DNA from: Aspidapion aeneum
Taxonomy: Eukaryota; Arthropoda; Insecta; Coleoptera; Brentidae
Direction: 5' to 3'
NCBI GenBank assembly: GCA_963576565.1
Contig: OY755040.1
Location: 21,621,543 to 21,685,542 of the forward strand
DNA length: 64,000 nucleotides
Of the stretch, positions 10,916-22,290 are shown piece by piece. Under the pieces are notes generated by a model. It worked only from the letters and a program-made list of their open reading frames with translations, ran no database searches and was not told the origin of the DNA. How positions within the stretch are numbered: the stretch's first letter is position 1; each line of letters opens with the position of its first letter. The position numbers and the translations under genes are program-made.

Positions 10916-13723
10916 ATGAAGGGAATCAAAATTGCCCACCTTAATGTTCGATCCCTACTAAATAGTTTTCAAGACTTGGTTGATTTGGTAACGCTAGAAT
11001 CCTTTGATATCATTTTTCTTACAGAGACTTGGTTAAAAGACGGCATTGACTCAAGCGCGCTACAAATACCCGGCTATCAGTTCCTGAGACGCGATCGAAG
11101 TACCGGGCAAAGAGGAGGTGGGGTTGGCGCGTACGTGAAACTTGATCTTGACCCAAAAATAATACGAATACCTACAACTTGCGACGAAAGTAGTCCAGAA
11201 GAATTATGCCTAAAAATTAAAATGTATTCTCACACAATAGGCATAGGAGTTTTTTATCGACCACCAAATAACAATTTGTCAAAATGCATTGAATATATTG
11301 AGAACACTATTTCATATATTACGCCTACAGTGGACAGCATTTTATGCTTAGGGAATTTTAACGTCAACATGTTTAATGTACCGAACTTACTTGATACTTG
11401 TATGAACTCTCACAATTTTCAGCAAATAATTACGGAAAGTACAAGGGTTGGTTTCGGAGGAACTGAGACATTGCCAGACCCCATTTTTTTATCCAACGAG
11501 CTTAAAGATAATTTTAATGAAAGCGGCGTTATTGACTTACCCCATATTTCGGATCACAAACTTGTCTTTTGTACATTGTCCATTAAAAAACCCAAATTCC
11601 TGCAAAAAACTGTCACTTACAGATGCTTTAATAACTTTAATTTTAATAATTTTCGACGCGATCTTTTAAACAAAAACTTTTATCAAATCTACCAGACTGA
11701 TGATATCGACTGCAAAGTACAAACGCTCACTAAATTGATTAACGAAACATTTAATACTCATGCGCCTAGAAAAACAGCAAGAGTAAGCAAGCCTCCTGTT
11801 CACTGGATGTCACCGGAGCTAAAAAAATTAATTAAGAGAAAAGACGCTGCTAAATGTAAGTACAAAAAAACAAAAAGTAATTTGGATGGACAGAGGTTTA
11901 AAGAGCTCCGGAATGCAGCTTTAAGTTTAATCCGACAGGAGAAGAAAGCGTACTTGAATGCAGTTTGCTCACAGGGTACCCAAAAAGAGAGATGGAGGGC
12001 TCTCAAATCCTTAAACATTGTAGGGACTAAAAATAACCAAACAATTCCCAAAGACTTTTCAACAGCATCAGAAATCAACATCCACTTTGCATCAATATTT
12101 AAACAAAACTTTGCCGTTGATCGTCATCAGTTCGAAAATCTTTCTTTCTCTGACAAATCATTTCAATTTCAACTAATTAATGAAAATAATATCTCAGAGG
12201 CTATGCGATGCCTCAAAAGCAATGCAAGGGGATCTGATGATGTTTCATTATTTATGTTGAGGTATTGTGAGCATTTTATTGAACCCTTTCTTGTCAACAT
12301 TTTTAATAGCTGTTTTGTTCGGGGCTATTTTCCAAAGGCATGGAAAACTTCCAATATAATACCGCTTCCCAAGAAGCAGACTCTTGACTCTTTAAATGAT
12401 TTACGACCGATAAGTATATTGCCTGCACTCTCTAAAATTCTTAAGAAGCTAGTTTATAAGCAGGTTTATGATTACGTAACAAAAAATAATATTCTTTCGG
12501 AATATCAGTCAGGCTTTCGACAGGGTCATGATGTTGCTACTGCACTAACCAGAGTGGTTGATGAAATTTTTACTAGTATAGATAATAAAAAGGTTATGGC
12601 AGTGGTACTGCTCGATTTTTCGAAGGCATTTGACACGATTGACCATCAACTAATGTTGCAGAAACTAAAATACTACGGTTTCGATCATAAATCTTGTTTA
12701 TTTTTTAACGAATATTTAACTAGCAGGCTACAGCAGGTAATATTTAATGATGATATCTCTAAAAAAGAGGAAGTACTATCAGGTGTACCCCAGGGGTCAA
12801 TACTCGGGCCTCTACTTTTTAACATATACCTTGCAGACATAATTCGTTCCATAAAACACTGTCAGGCTCAATCATTTGCTGATGACACGGAGATCCATAT
12901 AGAAGTTGACCCCAAAAATCCACAACAACCTAATCACCTACTTAATTTAGACCTTGATCATATTTCAAACTTATCGGAGAAAAACTCCCTAAAGCTTAAT
13001 TCAGAAAAATGCAAGTTTATGCTGTTTGGATCCAAAAATAACATTAGGCAAGTTGAACAAAATTTTACTGTTCGTATTCAGAACAATATTCTTAAACAAG
13101 AGAAAGAAAATGCTAGACATCTTGGTCTGCATATAGACCCACATTTAAAGTTTAACACACATGTTTCTTTAATGTTAAAACGAGCATACGCTTCTCTTAA
13201 ACTGATATATGCAAATAAACAATTCTTATCAAACAAAAACAAAAAAGAGCTGTGTGATGCTTTGGTTTTGTCACATTTTAATTTTTGTGATGTTGTTTAC
13301 GGAAATTGTCTAACTGAAAATGAAAAAAGACGCATTCAAAAAGTTCAAAACACTTGCTCTCGATTAATAGTTGGATTACGTAAATATGATCATATTTCGC
13401 ATACGTTTCAGGAACTGAATTGGCTAAAAATGGAAGAAAGGCGTAAACACCATTTTCTGGTGTTTACACATAAAATACTCAAGACACAAACTCCTTCATA
13501 CCTGGCAAAAAAATTAAAATTTAGGTCACAGTGTCATAATAGACATCTGAGACTTTCGCAGTTACTTCACTTGCCAAAACATAAAACTTCATCTTTTAAA
13601 TCAAGCTTTTCTTATAATGCGCCACATATTTATAATAAATTATCGAATAATCTGGCAGCACTGCCTATTGAAAAGTTTAAAACAAAAACTAAATTGTTGC
13701 TTTTGAATGGTGAACTAATATAA
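10916..13723 (+). CDS. Non-LTR retrotransposon ORF2: endonuclease-reverse transcriptase (CR1/Jockey group)
   Basis: A 935-residue protein from the ATG at 10916. The frame stays open 204 bp upstream, but that part is a low-complexity hydrophobic stretch; the domain begins at once with MKGIKIAHLNVRSL. Residues about 1-220 form an apurinic/apyrimidinic endonuclease: HLNVRSL, FLTETWL, GGGVGAYV, YRPPNN, LGNFNVN, SDHKLV. The usual LGDFN motif reads LGNFN, so a catalytic Asp is Asn. The reverse transcriptase follows: SGFRQGHD, LLDFSKAFDTID (first catalytic Asp), SGVPQGSILGPLLFNIYL, and FADDTEIH (Asp pair). The C-terminal part carries HLGLHIDPHLKF and a Cys-poor tail. It has no stops or frameshifts, unlike the other retroelement fragments here, so the insertion is probably young. 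The change in the endonuclease suggests a copy impaired in target nicking. Confidence 0.9.
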   Translation: MKGIKIAHLNVRSLLNSFQDLVDLVTLESFDIIFLTETWLKDGIDSSALQIPGYQFLRRDRSTGQRGGGVGAYVKLDLDPKIIRIPTTCDESSPEELCLKIKMYSHTIGIGVFYRPPNNNLSKCIEYIENTISYITPTVDSILCLGNFNVNMFNVPNLLDTCMNSHNFQQIITESTRVGFGGTETLPDPIFLSNELKDNFNESGVIDLPHISDHKLVFCTLSIKKPKFLQKTVTYRCFNNFNFNNFRRDLLNKNFYQIYQTDDIDCKVQTLTKLINETFNTHAPRKTARVSKPPVHWMSPELKKLIKRKDAAKCKYKKTKSNLDGQRFKELRNAALSLIRQEKKAYLNAVCSQGTQKERWRALKSLNIVGTKNNQTIPKDFSTASEINIHFASIFKQNFAVDRHQFENLSFSDKSFQFQLINENNISEAMRCLKSNARGSDDVSLFMLRYCEHFIEPFLVNIFNSCFVRGYFPKAWKTSNIIPLPKKQTLDSLNDLRPISILPALSKILKKLVYKQVYDYVTKNNILSEYQSGFRQGHDVATALTRVVDEIFTSIDNKKVMAVVLLDFSKAFDTIDHQLMLQKLKYYGFDHKSCLFFNEYLTSRLQQVIFNDDISKKEEVLSGVPQGSILGPLLFNIYLADIIRSIKHCQAQSFADDTEIHIEVDPKNPQQPNHLLNLDLDHISNLSEKNSLKLNSEKCKFMLFGSKNNIRQVEQNFTVRIQNNILKQEKENARHLGLHIDPHLKFNTHVSLMLKRAYASLKLIYANKQFLSNKNKKELCDALVLSHFNFCDVVYGNCLTENEKRRIQKVQNTCSRLIVGLRKYDHISHTFQELNWLKMEERRKHHFLVFTHKILKTQTPSYLAKKLKFRSQCHNRHLRLSQLLHLPKHKTSSFKSSFSYNAPHIYNKLSNNLAALPIEKFKTKTKLLLLNGELI

Positions 13724-14051
13724 CTTTGATAACCAGTATAATATCTCGGCAAATAAATTTCCTTTGTCTTCGTCTGTAGGTTTAGTAATTTTGCTTACAT
13801 ATATAAGAGCATATTTCTTATTTAAATTTAAGTTAAAAATAATTAAATATCTATTAATTATAGTATAAATTATTTATTAAGTTGTTATATAAAAATAGTC
13901 TACTTAAAAGGTTAGATGTAAGAGTAGCAATTGTTCTCCACCGAGAAAAAAAGCTAAATCTCGCCTTGTTGATGTATATTTTTTTTATATCAATAAAATA
14001 CGTTTCATTCATTCATTCATTCATTCATTCATTCATTCATTCATTCATTCA
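13724..14051 (+). mobile_element. LINE 3' UTR and (TTCA)n tail
   Basis: An AATAAA signal at about 13992 is followed by a run of TTCA repeats up to about 14051. Short microsatellite tails instead of poly(A) are characteristic of CR1-like LINEs. This marks the 3' end of the element whose ORF2 ends at 13723. Confidence 0.8.
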
Positions 14052-15240
14052 GTATGCAGAGTTCGAAAATAAATCAGTGTTGTTGCTGTAGGTGTAGAAA
14101 TAGAAAGTTTTATTATCTATTTTCATTTCTTTAGTTTACGCCATAATTAAATGAAATAATTTTTATGAGTATATCTACCGCCGCCCATGTCACTTTCTTT
14201 AAAGGATATGCCGAAGGTCGGCTTTTATCTTTGTTCAACTGAGTTTGCAAAAACTATACCATTGGCGAAGACCGCATTGTTCGAGGCCCGCAGCGCGATG
14301 TCGAAACCCTAAATTAAAATAAAGTACCCACTAAATTTGAGACATAAATACACATCTCTTTACAGTTCTTAAAAAAGTGCACCTACATATGTAAAAATAA
14401 ATTTTTAAGTGAAAAAAAAACATTCAAAAAAAAGCTAAATTTATTTAAAATTGTGTACTTGGAAAAAATAGTAAGCTGTCAATCTTAATTTTTTTCTTAA
14501 ATTGCGAATATCTCAACTAATTTATTAATTTTTGAAATAATATCAATGGAATGACAAAGAGACTATTTTAAACAAGGTATCACTTGAACCACTTTCCCTA
14601 TCTAAAAGAAAGGGGTTTTTTTAGGCTAGTAACACATAAACCTTGGCACTGAGGTCTTGTTTAAGTCCTTAGCTAATTGTGTCCCTTGATCTGGTCGGGT
14701 TACAAACTTTTTGTTGCAGCTTTGAATATACAGTGTCTTGTAACCATTGCTTGCAGCGTTAAAAGTGGCACTTTATTCCCTAGGTTAATCACATCACACA
14801 CCTATCACAGTACAAATTTCTACCCACGCATCTTCTTACAAATGTTTTCTGAATAGTCTTTATTCTTTGGATCTCATATGACAGGTCTACTCTTCTAATT
14901 TTCAATTAAAACCAATACGTGTTCTTCATTCATTGTATTTATTTTGATTTAAAGGGAATCCCTTTGTGATCGCATCGAAGGCCGTCGTCTGTCGGCTCAC
15001 TGCGCAGGTCTGGCAAGTAGTCTCTTGTCTCGGCAACACTAGTTAAAATTAATCGTAAGGGTAAGGAACATCTCCATTTCAGAGAAATGCTCTCGGTAAT
15101 TAGTCTTGAGGGTACGACCCGAGAAGACAAACCGACTCGCTCCTCTCGGGTACGACTTCAAAATACTAATTTTTAGAAAATATCTGTCAGACAGCATCGG
15201 TCGGCGCGGCGAGTAAAGAGAAAACGGAGAGAAAACTATT
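14052..15240. other. No gene recognised
   Basis: AT-rich spacer. A stretch at about 14571-14620 (AAGGTATCACTTGAAC...) resembles part of the palindromic MITE at 62568-63194. 14940-15240 is more GC-rich but has no convincing frame. Confidence 0.4.
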
Positions 15241-16872
15241 ACCATGCGACTAATTTGCGATAGTACCTACTCTTAAATGGACAAAGAGTTAAAATTGACT
15301 GTTGAGGTAGCTTTTCTAAAACTAGTCTTCCGTGTGTACAAAGTTTAGTAAAAAAAATCATCAAGAAATGTCTAACCGATTTAAACCGGAGATAAAACGT
15401 GGACGGTGTTTAAGTAGAAATAAAAGACCGCAATTAAAAAACAAGAGCCCACTATTTTGGGACCCTATTTGCATATATTTTTAAATTAATTCTTTTTGTT
15501 GTTGGACATTTTACGCGATTGCAAAACGACGTCTTTGTTTCCATATTTATACCAGAGCCCAGCAGTGTCGCTTATTTTCTTTTCCGCAATAATGTGTTTA
15601 ACCAAGCAGCACCGGAAGCATAGGTGAAAGCAAAACGATTTACCATTTACTTACTCTGTATAATATAGACGTATGTTTACAAATGCGGTTGACATACGCT
15701 TACACGTACACTCGTGCACATAAAAATCCCGTACATGGAAACTTGTAATAGGTTACTTATATTTTGCTGTTAGCTAAGTATTATCCCACTGAGCACAAAA
15801 TCGTAAAAAAAAGTTAAATAAATGTTGTAAAAGAAAACTTTTTTTTCTAGCACAAATTTGTGTTCAAATTAAGTCAACTTTTGACATTAAAAAAACATTA
15901 GAAATCCTACCTAAAATTTCATGTAAAAGCATTACCAAAGATATATCTATTAATAACGTTAGAAAACCAATATCTAAAGAACCATAATTTTATTACCATT
16001 AAAAATAATACCATTAATAATCATTATATGGTTATTCTTATAATGTTTTTCCTGGATCTCATTTCTCGGTAAAAAAAATTGTCTTAGATCAAAGCAAATT
16101 GCTTTGAAGTAAAATAATTTGTGCTTTCCTATTCACCAAGTGAATATTTTCTTGATTTAGCACAAAAAATGTCTTGCCTCTTTATTTTAATGTAAAACAT
16201 GAATTGTTTTATTATAAATTGGAACTGAATTAATCTAAGGCACCGTTTTCTCTGGAAACAAAGTATTACTTATATGAAGAAAATTTGCTTTGTTACAAAA
16301 TGGGGTATACTGAAACAAAACAATTTACGAAGAAAAATAAAGTCTCATTTCAAGATAAAACGCTGTGTTGAAGTAAAATTAAATATTTTAATCCAAAACA
16401 AATTGTTTTAAGGTAAAACAATTTATTCAAGAAAAAAACGTGTTTTTATTGTAGACAAAATTTTTTACCGTGTAACGTTGAATTTAAGATATATAAAGCT
16501 AATAACGGTTTTGCTTTTTTAACATTAAAAATTTCCCCTCCCGTAGATCCGCGCCTGAGTTGTGTGGGAAGATGGTATAGTTAAAGAACAACAAATATAT
16601 GTATGCAGTGATTTAAATGAAGCATCACAAAATAAGGCAAGAGAAGTAAACTAGGGTAAAAAAAAATGGTTTTGTATGGATTATCGCATACCAACCTTAT
16701 AGGTATTAGGACAGGGAATGCGACAATTCGCCGCGGCCTGTTAGCCGCCCGACCTTTACCGGCTTATTCGGTTGAAGTAGAATTCGCATGTTTCGAATTA
16801 TCATGCCTCGCTGCGTGGCCGAACGGGCATACGTATATTTTTATATACCCCCCCCCCCAACCGTAGACCGCC
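15241..16872. repeat. 1.63-kb tandem unit, copy 1
   Basis: Starts at ATGCGACTAATTTGCGAT. The same order of sequence recurs from about 16873 and again from about 18946. The unit includes a GCAGCACCGGAAGCATAGG block, an AT-rich centre, and an end with a small frame (16666-16866). That frame is also in copy 2, but the differences between the two peptides are almost all amino-acid changing, so it is not under visible coding constraint. Confidence 0.85.
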
Positions 16873-18945
16873 GATGATGCGACTAATTTGCGATAATACT
16901 CTTAAAGGGACAAAGAGTTAAAATTGACTGTCGAGGTAGCTTTTCCGGGATTATTCTCACGTGGACTTGCAATCAATTTAAACCCGTGATAAAAAGTTTT
17001 TAGGTAGAGATAAAAGACCGCAATAAAAACAAGAGCCTAATTTTTTGGGACCCTACTTGCATATATTTTTAAATTAATTATTTTTGTTGTTGAACATTTT
17101 ACGCGATTGCAAAACGACGTCTTTGTTTCCATATTTATACCAGAGCCCAGCAGTGTCGCTTATTTTCTTTTCCGCAATAATGTGTTTAACCAAGCAGCAC
17201 CGGAAGCATAGGTGAAAGCAAAACGATTTACCATTTACTTACTCTGTATAATATAGACGTATGTTTACAAATGCGGTTGACAAACGCTTACACGTACACT
17301 CGTGCACATAAAAATTCCCTACATGGAAACTTGTAATAGGTTACTTATATTCTGCTGTTAGCTAAGTATTATCCCACCAAGCACAAAATCGTAAAAAAAG
17401 TTAAATAAATGTTAAAAAAAAACTTTTTTTTTCTAGCACAAGCTTGTGTTTAAGTCAACTTTTGACATTAAAAAAACATGTTAGAAATCCTACCTAAAAT
17501 TTCATGTAAAAGCATTACAAAAAATATATCTATTAATAACGTTAGAAAACCAATATCTAAAGAACCATAATTTTATTACCATTAAAAATAATACCATTAA
17601 TAATCATTATATGGTTATTCTTAGTGTTCGCTCTAGGCGTAATTCAAAGGACCGTAAATTATTTCCAATAGGATTTACCTATTGGTTTGCTGGAATCATA
17701 TAAAAGTTTAGGAATAAACTATGTCGGACGCAACAAGATTGCTGGCACTTACCCCTTCTCGTTCGAGCTGTTCTTGGTTGGCCAACCCTTCGATGTTCTT
17801 GTAGCCCTTTTTCCAGCTTGCACACACTAGTAAAAATATGTCGAAAGACAGTAATTAAATTTTAATTATAAGTACAAGAAAATTGTTGGCAGCATGCCGG
17901 TATCGCAGATTTGACGGAAGTGTCATTTTTCGTCGTCACAGGTATGGGGCGCGCAGGTGCCGGGGCAGACCTGTGCGTCATGATTTCGCGCGCTTATTTG
18001 AATTTTAAAACTAAGAATATTTTACGGTACTTTGAAAGCAGCCGAAAACGATTAATTAAAACTAAAAATTATAAATAAGAAAAAAATGCAGAACGTCAGT
18101 TTCCGACACTTATAATGTTTTTCCTGGATCTCATTTCTCGGTAAAAAAAATTGTCTTAGATCAAAGCAAATTGCTTTGAAGTAAAATAATTTGTGCTTTC
18201 CTATTCACCAAGTGAATATTTTCTTGATTTAGCATAAAAAATGTCTTGGCTCTTTATTTTAATGTGAAACAGGAAATGTTTTATTATAAATTGGAACTGA
18301 ATTAATCTAAGGCACCGTTTTCTCTGGAAACAAAGTATTACTTATATGAAGACAATTTGCTTTGTTACAAAATAAAGTATACTGAAACAAAACAATTTAA
18401 GAAAAAAAATAAAGTCTCATTTTAAGATTAAACGCTGTGTTGAACCAAAAATAAATATTTTAATCCAAAACAAATTGTTTTAAGGTAAAACAATTTATTC
18501 AAGAAAAGAACGTGTTTTCATTGTAGACAAAAATTTTTACCATGTAACGTTGAATTTAAGATATATGAAGCTAATAACTGTTTTGCCATTTTAACATTAA
18601 AAATTTCCCCTAACGTAGATCCGCGCCTAAGTTGTGTGTGAAGATGGTACATAGTTAAAGAACAACAAATATAGGTATGCAGTGATTTAAATGAAGCACC
18701 ACAAAATAAGGTAAGAGAAGTAAACTAGGGCAAAAAAAATGGTTTTGTATAGAATATCACATACCAACCTTATAGGTATTAAGACAGGGAATGCGACAAT
18801 TCGCCGCGGCCTGTTAGCCGCCCGACCTTTAGCGGCTTATTCGGTTGAAGTAGAATTCGCATGCATCGAATTATCATGCCTTGCTGCGAGGTCGAACGGG
18901 CATACGTATATTTTTATATATCCCTCTAATCCGTAGACCGCGGAT
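16873..18945. repeat. 1.63-kb tandem unit, copy 2, interrupted by an insertion
   Basis: Collinear with copy 1 except for a 486-bp insertion at 17624-18109. The left half joins the right half exactly where copy 1 reads ATTCTTATAATG. Confidence 0.85.
17624..18109. mobile_element. 486-bp MITE-like insertion with TTA target duplication
   Basis: Copy 1 of the tandem unit keeps the empty site (ATTCTTATAATG near 16038-16050). In copy 2 the insertion is flanked by TTA at 17621-17623 and 18110-18112. The ends are GTGTTCGCTCTAGGCGT and, read inward from the other side, GTGTCGGAAACTGACGT: weak inverted termini matching at 10 of 17 positions. A TTA/TAA 3-bp duplication is typical of PIF/Harbinger elements. 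No transposase is encoded. Confidence 0.75.
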
Positions 18946-19405
18946 GATGCGACTAATTTGCGATAATACTCTTAAAGGGACAAAGAGTTAAAATTGACTG
19001 TCGAGGTAGCTTTTCTAGGATTATTCTCACGTGGACTCGCAATCAATTTAAACCCGAGATAAAAAGTGTATAGGTAGAGATAAAAGACCGCAATAAAAAC
19101 AAGAGCCTAATTTTTTGGGACCCTACTTGCATATATTTTTATATTAATTCTTTTTGTTGTTGAACATTTTACGCGATTGCAAAACGACGTCTTTGTTTCC
19201 ATATTTAACCAGAGCCCAGCAGTGTCGCTTATTTTCTTTTCCGCAATAATGTGTTTAACCAAGCAGCACCGGAAGCATAGGTGAAAGCAAAACGATTTAC
19301 CATTTACTTACTCTGTATAATATAGACGTATGTTTACAAATGCGGTTGACATACGCTTACACGTACACTCGTGTACATAAAAATCCCGTACATGGAAACT
19401 TGTAA
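18946..19405. repeat. 1.63-kb tandem unit, truncated copy 3
   Basis: Matches the first 460 bp or so of the unit, then switches abruptly after GAAACTTGTAA to a different segment (19406-19680). Confidence 0.8.
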
Positions 19406-19680
19406 CGAGTCGGTAGCAGATACGCTTTGTGCAATTTTGGTGAAAATATTTACCTTTTGTAGAAACAAACATGGCAAATTAAAAGCACAATTATTAATAA
19501 TGATAGTAAATACATATTTGGATACGAATATACACCAGTTGTGTGGAAAAGATGGTATAGTTAAAGAATAACAAATATGTATGCAATGATTTAAATGAAG
19601 CATCACAAAATTAGGTAAGAAGTAAACAAAAGTAAAAAAATTGTTTTGTATGGAATATCGCATACCTACGTTGCGTGGTA
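19406..19680. repeat. Dispersed repeat segment (inverted partner 23205-23515)
   Basis: Begins CGAGTCGGTAGC. Its second half resembles the end of the 1.63-kb units (AAGATGGTATAGTTAAAGAA, then TGTATGGAATATCGCATACC). The reverse complement of the whole segment lies at about 23205-23515, which shows that the mosaic existed as a mobile unit in its own right. Confidence 0.7.
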
Positions 19681-21490
19681 TTCGGTACGAAAACTCCTCA
19701 TCAAATTAAGTCTAAAAATTGAATAAGTTTAAAATTTATTTTTTGACTCACAACAATGCCAATTTTTTCTTCGACAAGACACACACAGTATTTTATTCTT
19801 TTATTTTATATAACTTTAGTAACCACAAGTGGTAAAAAATTATAATTTTATCAATTTTTCATATACATAGATAAATTTAGTGTGCTTCGTTTGGGTAGCA
19901 ATGGCTTCTTAGCTTTTTAGATGTTAGTTTTTTACTTATTGTAGTTACACAGAAATATAATTTTAGAAAGTATATTATAATCTTTAATTTTTTAGTAATT
20001 TTGACCTACTATACAAGTGGTACAAAATAAATTAGTTTTTCATATAGATACATCAACACGTTCAGTTCGCTCGCAGTTTGGTCTCCGATAAAATTTTCGA
20101 TTTAATTCGCTGTTAGGTACCCACGAGTAAAAAATTTCCACTAAAATTCGTGCGTTGCTATGGTGATCTGTCAAAAACTACAAGTTGACTGACTGGTTAA
20201 AACATACTGGTGTGGAATTTTCAGTATAACTTTTACTAACATTTAATAGTTTAATTTTCCATTTACGGGTTTTTTATAAGCAAGTAAACAAGGCGCCACA
20301 TAATACGCCCTAAATTCAAATATCTGCTGCTCTGACAATCATATAAAATTTGAAAAGTTTTTGTGTAAAAGGGTTTATTAATTTTTATCATTAATTATTA
20401 TTTTTTACCTGTTACATTGGGTTGATTATAATTGTTTAAATTTTAACTGTGATAAGGTGACGACTTGATTTCACCAATCTCTAAAATATGTCAAAAGGAT
20501 CGGTAAAGTTTACCCCATTTGCTAACTCCATAAAAGCAAGCCCTGTTGTCTTAACAATAAGACCCCCTTAACGTAGCAGAGAGTCTGTATCCTGCTTATT
20601 CCTGCAGTGAGCGAGACGGTGTCGAGTATGACTGTATAATATATATATTTACTTCCTTTAATTGGGGTTTCTACACAATTTAAAAAAATATTTAATCTAG
20701 GGGTCTTCTTCTTCTTCTTAATTTGATGATTTTCGGTACTTTGCAACGCGTACCACATTCTATAACTCATTGTGTTTACTTTTTCATGATCCATGATCGT
20801 GTGATCATTTTGGAAGCGATCTGATATCACAGTTTGTTTGGTAGGGATCTTACAAATCCTTGGATAGCTATGTTTTCTTTTGATAATGTTTCAATGGGTA
20901 GGTCGTTTTTGTATGCTTCTATTCTTTATACTATCAATGTTATTATAATTTAATGGGCAGTGTGGCAGGCAGGGTTGCCAAGATTTGAATTTTCAAATAA
21001 GGGACTAAATTAGCTGATAGTTTGTGTTCTGGTAACGTGGGTGGGCGATCATGAAAATATATAACAAATATATGACATTAAAATACACAAAATCTGAGAA
21101 ATTAACACAAGAATAACAAAAGTCAAACACAACTTTTTCAAAAACAAAACCGCAAAATATTTTTAAATAAAAACCGATACTAATTTAATTTTTAAAGAAT
21201 TATTTATTTTGGCTTTAAACCCTTAATTATTCAGAGTTTTCACAGACGTAGTTAAGAAAATAAATCTTAAAGTTATTTAGCGGTTTTCCCACAGAAGAAG
21301 TCGCTTTTTGCTTCTCTTTGGGGTAAATATTTGCTGCTAATTTTGGGTCGCCACAAAAACATCGAAAAAAGTTTTGTCAAAACTAAAACGGTCGAAAAAA
21401 AATATCAAACTTTAATTTGGTTAAAAATAAAATAATCCAAAATGTGTAACATGTGTAGTTAGTTGAGACTTGATTGTTAGAGTAGAGGAG
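19681..21490. other. No gene recognised
   Basis: AT-rich, with a short CTT run at 20705-20719. CAGGGTTGCCA at about 20973 resembles a common transposon end, and GGTAGGGTTGCCA occurs in reverse orientation at about 26576-26588, but the sequences next to them do not match, so I do not pair them. Confidence 0.4.
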
Positions 21491-21765
21491 AGACCAGACC
21501 GGACTTATGTCACGCTACTTGCAATAAGGCAGAAAGAGTGTTAAAAATGACTTACAACTGGAATATACTGCACTTGCTGTAAGTCGGAAATAAGAGCTCG
21601 AAACCAGACTAGGCACTTGCTACGAGTTTTGAGTAAAAGACCTATAACCAGAAGAAACACCTGATATAGGTTTAAGTAAGAACTATATAGTAACCAGAGG
21701 GTGCACTTGCTACTATATAGTTAATAATTGCCAGAACGCAGTCTCACGCTCTGCTAGCAGGTATG
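21491..21765. other. Array of six hairpins with variable stems and a shared loop
   Basis: Consecutive inverted repeats at a spacing of about 40-45 nt. Stems: CTTAT/ATAAG (21504-21508, 21524-21528); GACTTACA/TGTAAGTC (21549-21556, 21578-21585); CTCG/CGAG (21597-21600, 21623-21626, extended by G-U pairs if RNA); ACCTATA/TATAGGT (21640-21646, 21665-21671); AACTATATAGT/ACTATATAGTT (21681-21691, 21712-21722); and a weak 4-bp TTGC stem (about 21728-21760). Each stem sequence differs but stays complementary. The loops share ACCAGA near the 5' side and GCACTTGCT near the 3' side (clearest in hairpins 3 and 5). No known element or RNA family is recognised. Confidence 0.75.
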
Positions 21766-22029
21766 CTATACCGAAAATATACTTGGGCACAACAGTGAGA
21801 AACAACAATCAGTTTAAATATGTTTTAATAATGGCCAATCGACTGTTTATATTTACAATAAATGCTCAATTTGCGTCATTTAACACTGTTTAAAATATCG
21901 TATTTACAATAAATTCGATAATTATAATAATTTAAAATATCGTATTCACATAATTATACAGGTTTAAAATAAATATATAGAAATAATAATATGTTCCATT
22001 TTGGATAAATGTCGATACGTAAGATTGTC

Positions 22030-22290
22030 AAAAATAATATAGTAGAAAATAAGTTAGACGAAGCGTAGTTTCGTCAATCATTAAAACGGAGTTAAGGCGA
22101 TTTGCAGAATAATCGAATCGAAAAAGATTGACTCATAAAAATACAAACTGTAAAAAATTTAAAAAAAAATCCAAAAATAAAAGAGTAGAAAGCAATTCAA
22201 GCGAAAATATTATAGTCGAAAATAATTAATTAAACGAATCGTAATTTCGTCGATCCGTAAAAATATCGAATATAATATAGTCGAAAATTA
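22030..22290. repeat. Repeated A/T box plus small hairpin
   Basis: A box near ATAGT(A/C)GAAAATAA recurs at about 22037, 22211 and 22272. After the first two comes a hairpin: GACGAA/TTCGTC (22057-22062, 22070-22075) and ACGAA/TTCGT (22234-22238, 22246-22250), with loops GCGTAGT and TCGTAAT. The rest of 21766-23204 is AT-rich with no gene. Confidence 0.6.

Noticed and set aside
13980..14060. CRISPR-like short repeats
   Set aside because: A simple (TTCA)n microsatellite at a LINE 3' end; no spacers.
16666..16866. Small frame of about 66 residues conserved in two tandem units
   Set aside because: Nearly all differences between the copies change the amino acid, and the frame lies in a noncoding repeat; no coding constraint.
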